This document shows, piece after piece, positions 33,001 through 41,449 of a DNA stretch of 64,000 bases. The stretch's first letter is position 1, and each line of letters starts with the position of its first letter. The notes beneath the pieces are model-generated. The model made no database searches. It was not told where the DNA came from and was given only the letters and a program-made list of their open reading frames with translations. The DNA comes from Rhizobium sullae. GTDB lineage: Bacteria > Pseudomonadota > Alphaproteobacteria > Rhizobiales > Rhizobiaceae. A program made the translations under genes and the position numbers. The stretch spans positions 1,736,001 to 1,800,000 of the forward strand of contig NZ_CP104144.1 in the NCBI RefSeq assembly GCF_025200715.1. Direction: 5' to 3'.

Positions 33001-34465
33001 TCTCGGCAGCCTGGTGAACGCGGTCGTGACCGTGACCGACGGCGATGGCGACATCGCCACCCAATCGATCGGCATCGGCAACGCGCTCCAGTTCCAGGAC
33101 GACGGGCCGAAGATCACGGTGCCGTTTGACGGTGACCCCGGTACCGCAGGTATCCAGCACGAGACTCTGGCTAACGTGCTCAACGCGTCGGCCACCGGAG
33201 CCTTCGGGTACGATATCGGCGCGGATGCCCACGCGGCCGCGTTCTACACGGGCGGCGGTTCCGACTTTGTCGACCAGAATGGTGCACTTGCCGGCGTGCA
33301 GATCGGACTCACCGGCACGATCACAGGCGGCGGAGGAGGCAACGTCCTTACCTCGAATGTGACGCTTGCGTCGGAGAGTCTCACCTCCGCGACGTTCAAC
33401 TTCACCTTCACCTACGACAAGGACCCGGCGGCAGGCGTCCAGGCGGGCACGGCGGGCGGCACGCTCGTCTTCGACAAGGTTGCCGACACCTATACCATCA
33501 ACCTGACCGATCCGCTCGAAGGCTTCAGCTTCGACGTTATCCACACCAGTGAGCTCTTGTCCAAGGAGCCCACGAGCAACACGGGTCACCCGCAGATCGT
33601 GGTGGAACGGTTGCAGGCGGATGACCCGAACACGCCCGATGACGAAGACTTCTACGTGCAGTTCACGGGCAACGCGATCAACAGAGCCAACCCGTTCCGC
33701 CTGACGAACAATGGCGAGGGGTCATCCGCTGACGCCACGTTCACCGTGGGTGGTCACGAGATGGTGAGTAACACCAATGAAACATGGGTGTCTGCGACGC
33801 AGAGCACCAACGGTGTCGCCGGTGACACGATCCAGAAAGATGAACTGCTCACGTTGCGGTTCTTCAACAGCAACGTCGGTATTCAGAGCGAGGCTGTCAC
33901 CCCGACAGCGACCGCCGGCACCATGGCCATTAAGTTCGACGGCATCGGCAACAGCGAGGACCTGATGCTGATCCTCGATCTGATCGACAAGAACGGTGCC
34001 GACAACATCGCCGGCACCGCGGACGACAACTCCACGATCACGCGGGCCGTGTACGTGTCAAACGCCGACATCTTCAAGGCGGGTCAGGTCCCGGCCGCCT
34101 ACAGCAGCGAGTTCACGCTCGACAACAACGACGGCCTCGTGATCATCGAGCAGAACGACTACAACGCAGCCGGCGAAGACTACGTGTTGCAGGGTGCGCA
34201 GATCATGCAGTCGGGCAACGGGATCACCGGCAACAACACCGCGATCGACCTGATCAGGACGACCGGCGCTGGCGGCGCCAGCAATGCGACCACCAATCTG
34301 GTGAACTTCGACGCCGCCGACAACGACGTGCTGAAGATCACGGACATCGGCTTCACCTCGACGGTGACCGAGACGCCAGAAGCCCAGCTCGCCTTCGCCT
34401 TCCAGGTGGAGGACGCGGACGCGGATCAGACAGCGATGCAGCACATACTCGTTGACGTCGCCTAA
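30089..34465 (+). CDS. large secreted type I (RTX-adhesin-like) repeat protein, T1SS-143/DUF5801-type repeats
   Basis: 1458 residues from ATG 30089 (GAGGGAGAACC before it). Acidic, Asp/Thr/Asn/Gly-rich with no cysteine pattern and no signal peptide, as expected of a type I substrate. Residues about 1-420 form a unique head (TTQDIIIDETTGLTDDDI; two beta-domain blocks). Then come three 195-residue repeats starting DDGPTA, each with VAMDESIGERPA, TTHVTLSIVGGNGTDSLLL and VVTVTDGDGDIATQSIGIGN. A distinct C-terminal region of about 450 residues (VPFDGDPGTAGIQHETLANV onward) ends ADADQTAMQHILVDVA. Classical GGxGxDxux calcium nonapeptides are not seen. The following two genes encode its exporter. Probably a surface adhesin or matrix protein. 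Confidence 0.85.
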   Translation: MALDITTQDIIIDETTGLTDDDIDPSGSPHNSNTTLQYLLSLDATGGLTSPEVAFQTNFVVASASAGENITSVVLSQNLNGTPFSTTVGVNSGIQTVDGNWVWLFKSADPLHPNVVIGVIGTSDPLVEPAETGPLAFSFALINTTNTNADLYTVQYVPLLHPDATNADDRIDLSSKVFASVTGTSVANFSGQNAASGNHDFYLINSPDDASKQLLVIGLNGGTANVSTQGFGINNQSINPNETLQVDFVTGGNLNAGSASQIQYGSHLETITQAGFTINQITPSSPELRVDISISAFNNTGNEQGSGFFDGTATSAVDIVSLKLTGQSGFAATITTDGTYITAGGSVTVTGLSGSGNIVTITGLDNVTTVDITTSSPMDRLQVTGVDANEGLDITEFHFSTTNTNAYSEEVGSFINFDDDGPTAVIVATGNSVAMDESIGERPANSAGAADANDTADDNVAGNPFPLGYGTPIGLLSNVDLVNTTTSTGSDNEGATTHVTLSIVGGNGTDSLLLTTDNSQISLFNESGVIVGRVDNPDGTFNATGTVAFAISINDLGEVTVAQYLSLKHPTSPDNYDESVNLGSLVNAVVTVTDGDGDIATQSIGIGNALQFQDDGPTAAIVATGNSVAMDESIGERPANSAGAADANDTADDNVAGNPFPLGYGTPIGLLSNVDLVNTTTSTGSDNEGATTHVTLSIVGGNGTDSLLLTTDNSQISLFNESGVIVGRVDNPDGTFNATGTVAFAISINDLGEVTVAQYLSLKHPTSPDNYDESVNLGSLVNAVVTVTDGDGDIATQSIGIGNALQFQDDGPTAAIVATGNSVAMDESIGERPANSAGAADANDTADDNVAGNPFPLGYGTPIGLLSNVDLVNTTTSTGSDNEGATTHVTLSIVGGNGTDSLLLTTDNSQISLFNESGVIVGRVDNPDGTFNATGTVAFAISINDLGEVTVAQYLSLKHPTSPDNYDESVNLGSLVNAVVTVTDGDGDIATQSIGIGNALQFQDDGPKITVPFDGDPGTAGIQHETLANVLNASATGAFGYDIGADAHAAAFYTGGGSDFVDQNGALAGVQIGLTGTITGGGGGNVLTSNVTLASESLTSATFNFTFTYDKDPAAGVQAGTAGGTLVFDKVADTYTINLTDPLEGFSFDVIHTSELLSKEPTSNTGHPQIVVERLQADDPNTPDDEDFYVQFTGNAINRANPFRLTNNGEGSSADATFTVGGHEMVSNTNETWVSATQSTNGVAGDTIQKDELLTLRFFNSNVGIQSEAVTPTATAGTMAIKFDGIGNSEDLMLILDLIDKNGADNIAGTADDNSTITRAVYVSNADIFKAGQVPAAYSSEFTLDNNDGLVIIEQNDYNAAGEDYVLQGAQIMQSGNGITGNNTAIDLIRTTGAGGASNATTNLVNFDAADNDVLKITDIGFTSTVTETPEAQLAFAFQVEDADADQTAMQHILVDVA
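31349..33103 (+). repeat. three tandem 585-bp repeats, nearly identical
   Basis: The word GGGCCGACGGCG recurs at 31349, 31934 and 32519, and the copy at 33104 (GGGCCGAAG) starts the unique region, giving exact 585-bp spacing. Copies differ at only a handful of bases that I can see, such as GATAAT against GACAAT and GGGACG against GGAACG, all silent. Such identity points to recent amplification or ongoing gene conversion, so copy number may vary between strains. Confidence 0.93.
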
Positions 34466-34475
34466 CACTTGACCA

Positions 34476-34501
34476 ACGGGGGCAGCTGGCGTTGCCCCCG
34501 T
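34476..34501 (+). terminator. hairpin between the secreted protein gene and its exporter
   Basis: ACGGGGGCA (34476-34484) pairs perfectly with TGCCCCCGT (34493-34501), 8-nt loop, 10 bp after the stop codon. No T-run follows (ACTGCC), so it is more likely an attenuator or 3'-end-protecting stem than a full terminator. It would make the substrate mRNA more abundant than the exporter mRNA. Confidence 0.6.
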
Positions 34502-34543
34502 ACTGCCATTGCACGAGGTGTCATGTCGGATACCAGAGATTAA

Positions 34544-36271
34544 ATGATGAAAACCAACGAACAGGCCCCTGCTCTTCAGGTAGTGATGAAGGAGGCCGGA
34601 CGCGCCATCTGGCCACTTATCTGGTTCAGCGGTGGCATCAACGTGCTGATGCTGACCGGTGCGCTTTATATGCTCCAAGTCTATCACCGCGTGTTGTCCA
34701 GCCACAGCGTGGAAACATTGGTGATGCTTTCGCTGATGGCGGCAGGGGCGCTTGCGACAATGGCGGGTCTGGAGGTGGTGCGCGGGCGTCTTCTGGCAAC
34801 CGTCGGATCCTGGATGAACGCGCGGTTGGCACCCGTTCTCCTGACCGCATCGGTAGAATATGCCGCTTCAGCGCCTGGCCAAGTCAATGCCCGTCCGCTG
34901 CGCGACCTTGATCAAGTACGGAATTTCTTCACCAGCCCCAGCATTTTCCCGATCCTTGACGCGCCTTGGGCGCCACTGTTTTTCGGCGCCATATTTTTCA
35001 TGCACCCTTGGCTGGGTTGGTTGGCGCTGGGCGGCGGGATCGTCCTATTTTCGTTGGCATTGCTGAACGAATGGCTCACACGCAAACCGTTGACCGAGGC
35101 AGCAAGCGCACAGTCGCGGGCATACGGCCAGGCCGAGGCGGCGATCCGCAACGCCGAGGTCATTCAGGCAATGGGGATGTTGAAGCCACTGCTGGAGGGT
35201 TGGAAGGCGCATCAGGACCAGGCAAACAGAGGACAAGTGCTTGCTGCCAACCGTGGCGGCGTCATCGCGGCGATCGCGCGTTGTCACCGGCTGGCCCTGC
35301 AAATGGGCATTCTGGGCCTTGGGGCTTATCTCGTACTTCGCAACGAGGCTTCACCGGGAATCATGATCTCCGCCTCAATCCTGATGGGTCGGGCTTTGTC
35401 CCCGGTCGAGCAGGCGATCGGCACATGGAAGGCCACGGTGGGAGCGCGTGCCGCTTATCGGCGTCTCACCGCAGTTGCCGGTGAGCACCCGGAGGCCACG
35501 CCGGTTCTGCCATTACCGCGACCGAAAGGTAAGTTCGAGGCCGACAACATTGTCCTTGTCCGACAGGGAGGCGAGCACATCCTGAAAGGGATCAGCTTTC
35601 GCCTCGAGCCGGGTGAAGCAATGGCGTTGATCGGCCAGAGCGCGGCTGGCAAGACGAGTCTGGCGCGAATATTGGCCGGTGCCTGGCGTCCGTCCGCAGG
35701 GCGTGCGTTGCTGGACGGCATGGACGTTGCCCAATGGGCGGCGGAGGACCGTGGTCATTATGTCGGTTACTTGCCGCAGGATATCGAGCTCTTCGCCGGT
35801 ACCGTTGCCGAAAACATCTGCCGCTTCACCAAGCTCAGCCCAGTGATCTTCGACAAGGTTGTCAAGGCTGCGCAGCTGGCAGGAGTTCATGACCTCATCA
35901 AAGGCCTGCCGAAGGGCTACCTCACCGAGATCGGCGAATCCGGCGCGGTGCTGTCAGGAGGACAGCGCCAGCGCATTGGGCTCGCGCGAGCACTCTACGG
36001 CGACCCGGCCCTCATTATCCTCGACGAGCCCAATTCTAACCTCGACCGCGAAGGTGAGGACGCATTGATCGCAGCTCTCAGCGCAGTCAAGGCGGCTGGC
36101 ACGACCGTTATCCTGGTCGCGCACCGACCGAACATCATGGAGACAGTTGACAAGATATTGGTCCTCAACCGGGGCCAACAAGACCTCTTCGGTCCACGTG
36201 ACTATGTCTTCAATGAACTCGCCTCGCGCATCCGCAAGGTAACTCAGATGCCAACGATAGTGGCGAACTAA
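34544..36271 (+). CDS. type I secretion ABC transporter/permease (PrtD family)
   Basis: 575 residues. The membrane half (1-310) opens with IWFSGGINVLMLTGALYMLQ and holds the PrtD-like LRDLDQVRNFFTSPSIFPIL followed by DAPWAPLF. The ATPase half has Walker A GQSAAGKTS, signature LSGGQRQRIGLARAL, Walker B LIILDEPNSNLD and H-loop ILVAHRPNI. There is no peptidase C39 domain, as in exporters of RTX proteases and adhesins. It exports the repeat protein directly across both membranes with the HlyD-type partner and a TolC-type pore; no TolC gene is in the window. A tandem ATG leaves the start uncertain by one codon. Confidence 0.9.
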   Translation: MMKTNEQAPALQVVMKEAGRAIWPLIWFSGGINVLMLTGALYMLQVYHRVLSSHSVETLVMLSLMAAGALATMAGLEVVRGRLLATVGSWMNARLAPVLLTASVEYAASAPGQVNARPLRDLDQVRNFFTSPSIFPILDAPWAPLFFGAIFFMHPWLGWLALGGGIVLFSLALLNEWLTRKPLTEAASAQSRAYGQAEAAIRNAEVIQAMGMLKPLLEGWKAHQDQANRGQVLAANRGGVIAAIARCHRLALQMGILGLGAYLVLRNEASPGIMISASILMGRALSPVEQAIGTWKATVGARAAYRRLTAVAGEHPEATPVLPLPRPKGKFEADNIVLVRQGGEHILKGISFRLEPGEAMALIGQSAAGKTSLARILAGAWRPSAGRALLDGMDVAQWAAEDRGHYVGYLPQDIELFAGTVAENICRFTKLSPVIFDKVVKAAQLAGVHDLIKGLPKGYLTEIGESGAVLSGGQRQRIGLARALYGDPALIILDEPNSNLDREGEDALIAALSAVKAAGTTVILVAHRPNIMETVDKILVLNRGQQDLFGPRDYVFNELASRIRKVTQMPTIVAN

Positions 36272-36291
36272 GCAAGGAAACGGAAACAGCC

Positions 36292-37626
36292 ATGAAGGAT
36301 ATGAAGGTCGTTCCGTTGCCCGTTTCGCCACCCGCCGCCCCAGTTCCCCTGCGTCTCACAGGTGTGACGCTCACCGGCTTCGCGATCATGTTCCTGTTTT
36401 TCGGCATGGCCGGGGGTTGGGCGACGATTGCGCCGTTGGAAAGCGCCGCAGTGGCACCGGGCGTCATCAAGGTTGCCGGCGACCGCAAGCTCATCCAGCA
36501 CCTCGAGGGCGGCATCATAGCAGAGTTGAACGCCGCCAACGGTGATATCGTCAGGGCGGGTGAAATCCTCGTCCAGCTCGACAACACACAGGCGACGGCG
36601 AAGCTTGATCTGATCCACAATCGGATAGCAACGCGTGAGGCGCTGGCCGCTCGTCTGCGGGCTGAGCGGGATGGCAAGGTCGAGATCGAATTTGATCTGG
36701 GGCTGCTCGCAAACCCCGCTAAAGCCGCAAGGGACGCGGTGGCCTCACAGCGTGACGTGTTCGCAGCAAAGCACCACAACTTAAAGGACGAGCGGGAAAT
36801 CCTCAACCAGCGCCGTCGCCAGACCGAGGAAGAGATAACGGGACTGGAGGAGCTTATCATCACCGAGGACAAGCAGATTGAGGCGATCGAGAGTGAAACC
36901 AAAGACCTTGAAAGTCTCCTCAAGCGCGGGCTAGTCACCCGCGAGCGGAACCTGATGCTCAGGCGGCAACAGCGGGAGATCGAGGGGGAGCGCGCGACCA
37001 ACGTCGCGGCGATCGCTCGTGCCAGAAGCGCCATGGCCGAGATTGACATGCAAATCCTGAACCTCAACACGGTGCGGCTGAACGAGGCGGTCCAGGAATT
37101 GAGCAAGGTCGAGGCGGAGTTGTTTGACCTCAGACAGGAAGAGCGTGCCGCCAAGGACGTGCTTGCCCGTACCAACGTCGTTGCACCAGTCGACAGCATC
37201 GTCATGGACCTGAAGGTCCACACGACGGGCGGTGTCGTGAAACCCGGTGAGACACTGATGACAGTCGTGCCCCTCGGACAGCAACTCGTGGTCGAGGCCA
37301 TGGTCAGGCCAGAGGACGTCGAGACGATCGCCCCTGGACAGCGCGCACGCGTCAGTTTCCCGGCCTTTGCCCGCTACAATCTCCCTCCACTCGACGGCGT
37401 CGTGGAGATCGTGTCGGCTGACCGGATGGTGGAGGAGCGCACCGGGGCACCCTATTTCGCCGCGACCGTGTTGATCGATAAGAGCGAACTCGCCAAGCTG
37501 GAGGGCCGTAAGCTGCTGCCCGGCATGTCGAGCGAGGCGATGATCCGGACGGGTGCTCGCACCGTGCTTTCTTATCTGGCTGAGCCTATCACACAGAATC
37601 TCCGCCGAGCGATGCGCGAAAAATAG
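36292..37626 (+). CDS. type I secretion membrane-fusion protein (HlyD/PrtE family)
   Basis: 444 residues. One N-terminal membrane anchor (LTGFAIMFLFFGMAGGWATI), then the biotinyl-lipoyl half-domain IKVAGDRKLIQHLEGGIIAE (the typical HLEGGI motif), a long alpha-helical coiled-coil hairpin (about 95-270, many Glu/Arg heptads), the return lipoyl half APVDSIVMDLKVHTTGGVV followed by KPGETLM, and the beta-barrel end. It bridges the ABC exporter and the outer-membrane pore. It starts 20 bp after the ABC gene. Confidence 0.9.
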   Translation: MKDMKVVPLPVSPPAAPVPLRLTGVTLTGFAIMFLFFGMAGGWATIAPLESAAVAPGVIKVAGDRKLIQHLEGGIIAELNAANGDIVRAGEILVQLDNTQATAKLDLIHNRIATREALAARLRAERDGKVEIEFDLGLLANPAKAARDAVASQRDVFAAKHHNLKDEREILNQRRRQTEEEITGLEELIITEDKQIEAIESETKDLESLLKRGLVTRERNLMLRRQQREIEGERATNVAAIARARSAMAEIDMQILNLNTVRLNEAVQELSKVEAELFDLRQEERAAKDVLARTNVVAPVDSIVMDLKVHTTGGVVKPGETLMTVVPLGQQLVVEAMVRPEDVETIAPGQRARVSFPAFARYNLPPLDGVVEIVSADRMVEERTGAPYFAATVLIDKSELAKLEGRKLLPGMSSEAMIRTGARTVLSYLAEPITQNLRRAMREK

Positions 37627-37652
37627 TTTCGCGGTATATTTCGTAGCCGAGC

Positions 37653-37898
37653 CTCGAAGAATGGATCGATGATGCCATAATTTCTGGGCTCGCCTCCTTG
37701 GCCCGTTTTGCTCGCGTTTTTCGTCGAGATATCGACGCCGTCTGCAACGCCATCGACCTGCCCTGGAGCAATGTTCAGGCGGAAGGTCAGATCAACCGCC
37801 TGAAAATGATTAAACGTGCAATGCATGGCAGGGCAGGCCCTGAACTTCTTGGAGCAAGGATGACGCCGATCAAAATGGCCGATCTCCACACAAAGTGA
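37653..37898 (+). pseudogene. C-terminal remnant of an ISL3-family transposase
   Basis: The plus-strand frame reads LEEWIDDAIISGLASLARFA, then RVFRRDIDAVCNAIDLPWSN, VQAEGQINRLKMIKRAMHGR and AGPELLGARMTPIKMADLHTK before the stop. The NxQ-EGQINRLKxxKRxMyGRA pattern is the hallmark end of ISL3 transposases. Nothing upstream of 37653 continues it; the HlyD gene ends at 37626. The missing front half matches in kind the fragment at 29050-29492, on the other side of the secretion module and in opposite orientation. Confidence 0.8.
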
Positions 37899-37908
37899 GG
37901 CAGACCCC

Positions 37909-40550
37909 GTGCCTGCCGCCCAAACCCTGCGCCAGGCCGATGCGTTAGCGGACATGGTGGTGGAGGAATTACGACGCCGACGTATCCTTATGCCGGCGCG
38001 CGCGGCACTCGAAGCCATCACGCATGTGGCGATAAGGCGCGGTGTTCGCATCGCTCACCGGGCCTTGGCTGGCGGACTGTCAGAGGTCCAGAAGGTCGAA
38101 CTGGACAAACTTCTCGACCCGCGTGAGGGGACGGGTGTGACCGTTCTTGCCTGGGCGAGGTCACCAGCATTGTCGCCAGCCGCCGTCAACCTCGACAGGA
38201 TCGCCGAGCGCATTCGCCTTCTTCGGTCGCTGGCCCTGCCGGTGACGTTGATGGAGCGCATTCCGGCCAAGGTCTTCAATGAATTCGCCGCAGAGGGGAT
38301 GCGGATGAGCGCGCAGCATCTGCGCGACCTCAACACCGAACGCCGGCATGCCGTCCTGGCCGCGGCGGTGTTGCACCTTTCCCGCCATCTGACCGACGGC
38401 GCCATCGACATGTTCAAAAAACTCATGGGCATCTTGACTCGGCGAGCCGACAACCAGGCAGCCGCTCGCGTCACCCGGTCTGTCCGGGAGGTGCAGAAGC
38501 CGCTGAAGGACGTCTCGAAAGCTTGCCATGCGATCATCGAGGCCAGGGAGAAAGGCGAAGATATCGCCAAAGCGCTTGAACAGGTCATTCAGTGGCCGGT
38601 CTTCGCGACCAGTGTCCGGGCGGTCGATACGCTGATCGCGCCGGATGTCATCGACGGTAAAATCGAAATGCTCCAGCGCTATCCGACGATCCGGAAAATG
38701 GCGCCGGAATTTCTCTCTACCTTCGTGTTCCGCGGTCACGCCGTGGCGGCGAATCTCTTGCGGGCGCTCTCCGTGGTCGCGGATCTCTATCGTACCGGCA
38801 AACGGACGATACCGGACAACGCTCCCATTTCCTTCGCACCGAAAGGCTGGATGCCCCTTGTTCTGCAGGATGGCAAGATCGATCGCAGGGCTTACGAACT
38901 CTGCCTGTTCAGCGAGCTGAAACGCCGGCTCGATGCCGGTGATGTCTGGGTCGAGGGAGCCAAGCGCTTCCAGTCCTTCGAAAGCTTCCTCATCCCCACG
39001 CCGACATTCGAGCTGATGCGCGAGGAAGGCCCGCTTCCGGTTGCCGTCGATACCGACGTGGAAACTTACCTCCACCAGCAACGGCAGATCCTGAACGACG
39101 GACTGAGCGACCTTTCCCGTCTGGCCGCAGCCGGCCAACTCGACGATGTCGAATTGACCGGGGCGGGCTTCAGCGTCACGCCGCACAAGGCCATGTTTCC
39201 TGACATCGCGAAGTCACTGAAGCCGAAGGTGGAAAGCCGTCTGCCTGCGATCCGCATCGCCGATCTGTTGCTTGAGGTGGACGCCCGCACGGGATTTTCC
39301 AACACCTTCACCCATCTGCGCAGCGGTCGGACGGTTGACAACAAGCTTGCGCTCCTCACCGCCATTCTGGCGGACGGCATCAATCTCGGCCTCACCAGAA
39401 TGGCGGATGTTTCCCCCGGAATAACCATGCGCCAGCTCGCCTGGGCGCACGACTGGCATATTCGCGAGGAGGGTTACACCGCCGCGCACGCCATTCTCGT
39501 CAACGCCCAGAGGCAATTGCCTCTCGCAAAGCTGTGGGGCGACGGAACCACATCATCCTCCGATGGTCAGTATTTTCCGACAGGAGGGCACGCCGAAGCG
39601 ATCGGCGACCTCAACGCCCGCTATGGCCCCAATCCCGGAGCGAAATTCTATCGGTTCACCTCCGACCAGTATGGCGCTTTCTACATCATCGCCATGAACG
39701 CCAACGCGAGCGAGGCCATTTATGTCCTCGATGGTCTTCTCTATCATGGTAGCGATCTCGCCATCGAAACCCACTATGTCGATACCGGCGGGGTCAGCGA
39801 TATGAGCTTCGCCCTCTGCCATCTCGTCGGCTTCCAGCTCGTGCCCCGGCTACGTGGTCTCAAGGATCGCAGGCTTTATCTCTTCCCAGGCGACACACCT
39901 CCCGAAAACTTGGCATCGCTCGTCGGCGAACCCATCAATGTCGAGCGGATCAAGGCAAACTGGAATGACATCCTGCGCCTCGTCACGACGATCCGCTCCG
40001 GCCAGGTCCGGCCTTCGACCCTGCTGGCGAAGCTGTCCGCATTCCCGCGCCAGAACGGACTGGCGCTTGCGTTACGCGATATCGGGCGCATCAATCGGTC
40101 CATCTTCCTGCCCCAATAGTGGCAGAGCCCCGAAATGCGCAGGAACGCGACCGCCGGACTCAACAAGAGCGAAGCTCAGAACACCTTGGCCCGCGCGCTG
40201 TTCTTCAACCGTCTCGGAGAACTGCGGGACAGGACCTTCGAGAGCCAGTTCTATAGGGCGTCAGGACTGAACCTTCTGATCAATGCCATCGTCTACTGGA
40301 ATACGCTTTATCTCGAACCAGCTTTCGCCGAGCTCAACCGGGAAGGCATCGCCACGCCGCCCGACATTATCAAACACATCACCCCGCTCGGGTGGCAGCA
40401 TATCAGTCTCACCGGCGATTACATCTGGACCCCGACGGACAGCATCGATCTCAGGCCACTGCGGCGCGAAACATCTATCCTCGCAGCGCGATCACCGTAT
40501 GTTCTCAAAAGTCGGACAGATTCATCACTTTCGTGTCGTGATGCCAGTAC
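37909..40550 (+). pseudogene. tnpA: Tn3-family transposase TnpA, 5'-truncated with an in-frame amber codon
   Basis: The frame from 37909 encodes 736 residues of a Tn3 TnpA, including the DDE-region blocks TGFSNTFTHLRSGR, GLTRMADVSPGITMRQLAWA, LWGDGTTSSSDGQYF and LVGFQLVPRLRGLKDRRLYL. It stops at TAG (40117-40119). The same frame continues directly with RRNATAGLNKSEAQNTLARA, LFFNRLGELRDRTFESQFYR and [17 protein letters not shown], the true C-terminus. A full TnpA is about 990 residues, so roughly 110-130 N-terminal residues are also missing, cut at the ISL3 remnant. No resolvase or clear 38-bp inverted repeat was found. Not functional unless the amber is suppressed. Confidence 0.88.
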
Positions 40551-40748
40551 GTCCTCGCGCAACACCGAGCCGTCGGACGCAGCTATCAGAAGCGCTTCGC
40601 GAAGCGCATAGAGAGGGCTTGTTCCGATGTCGCCGTAGACGACACCGAGCGCGCCAAGCATCAAGATTTTAAGATTCGGCTGGCCAGACGAGTCTTGGGC
40701 TGTCGGTTGCGTGGGATCGGCGCCGCTGTCAGCGTCGGCGTTGGCCAT
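40551..40748 (-). pseudogene. kup: 5' fragment of a Kup potassium uptake protein
   Basis: From ATG 40748 the product begins with a polar head ([20 protein letters not shown]), then the Kup signature [20 protein letters not shown] followed by [20 protein letters not shown] and DVL. Kup proteins are about 630 residues with 12 membrane helices. Here homology ends abruptly near 40551, where the Tn3 sequence of the opposite strand begins; the open frame continues to 40419 without Kup character. The transposon evidently replaced the rest of the gene. Confidence 0.82.
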
Positions 40749-41449
40749 AAGAACTACTCCATCCAGAACTGGCGGGCCGCGATAGTTCTACTGCAACGCA
40801 TAAGCAACTGTTTCGTTGCCGCAACCCGGTCATGATCCATGCGCGCGCCGCCTACCAGCCCGAAGCCTTTAGGAACCGATGTGCTATTTTCCGATACCGC
40901 CTTGGTAGGCGGAAATCAGAAAGGGTGCGGTGTCTCTGGCCGCGACTGAATCATGCTCAATCGCCTTCGCCGCACAAAGATCATCGAAGATGCTCTGAAG
41001 AAGCCGCAATGGGATTGATTTTTACGCTGTTTTCGAGATCGCGAAGGCCCACGTAAAGCTGTTTGACAAAGTCTGAAATTAGGCATGAAGTCATTGTCCG
41101 AGACGGGGCACCATAGGCAGCTTTGTCTATCGCGCTCCGCCGGGTGATGAGACGATGGATGCTGCGCGGCACAACGAGCCCGATCAGTCGAGTACCGCCC
41201 CGATATTGAACGGCGCGGACGGGTTCGGCTCGTTGTTCCACGTCAAACTTTCGCATGCACCAGACAGAAGCCTCGCGGTTGGCCACCCAGCCGCTTGTCT
41301 GGCCGCTGGTGGCACCCCCCGATTGCGCTATCGTGCTCCTCCAACGTCTGGTTCAACTAGCAAGCAGCAATCCACGTCTGAGCTGCGCTCGAGCGACCTT
41401 GCGCGGACGATGGAAGAATGCCGTAAAATAAAATCGAAAGGCAACTGCC
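40749..41449. other. intergenic region between the kup fragment and the permease gene
   Basis: About 700 bp. The kup promoter should lie at its left end and the permease promoter at its right end. An open frame on the minus strand (40981-41286) lacks a convincing start, codon pattern or homologue. I recognise no RNA gene, terminator or IS end here. The permease ATG at 41450 follows the AAAGGC word by 8 nt. Confidence 0.5.

Noticed and set aside
31325..33589. Long arginine-rich open frames on the minus strand across the 585-bp repeats
   Set aside because: They are antisense mirrors of the repeats, repeat with the same period, and have no codon or homology support.
30089..34465. RTX calcium-binding nonapeptide repeats
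   Set aside because: The protein is Gly/Asp-rich but the GGxGxDxux series is not present; GGNGTDSLL occurs once per large repeat only.
40981..41286. Minus-strand open frame between kup and the permease
   Set aside because: No ribosome-binding site, homologue or convincing composition.
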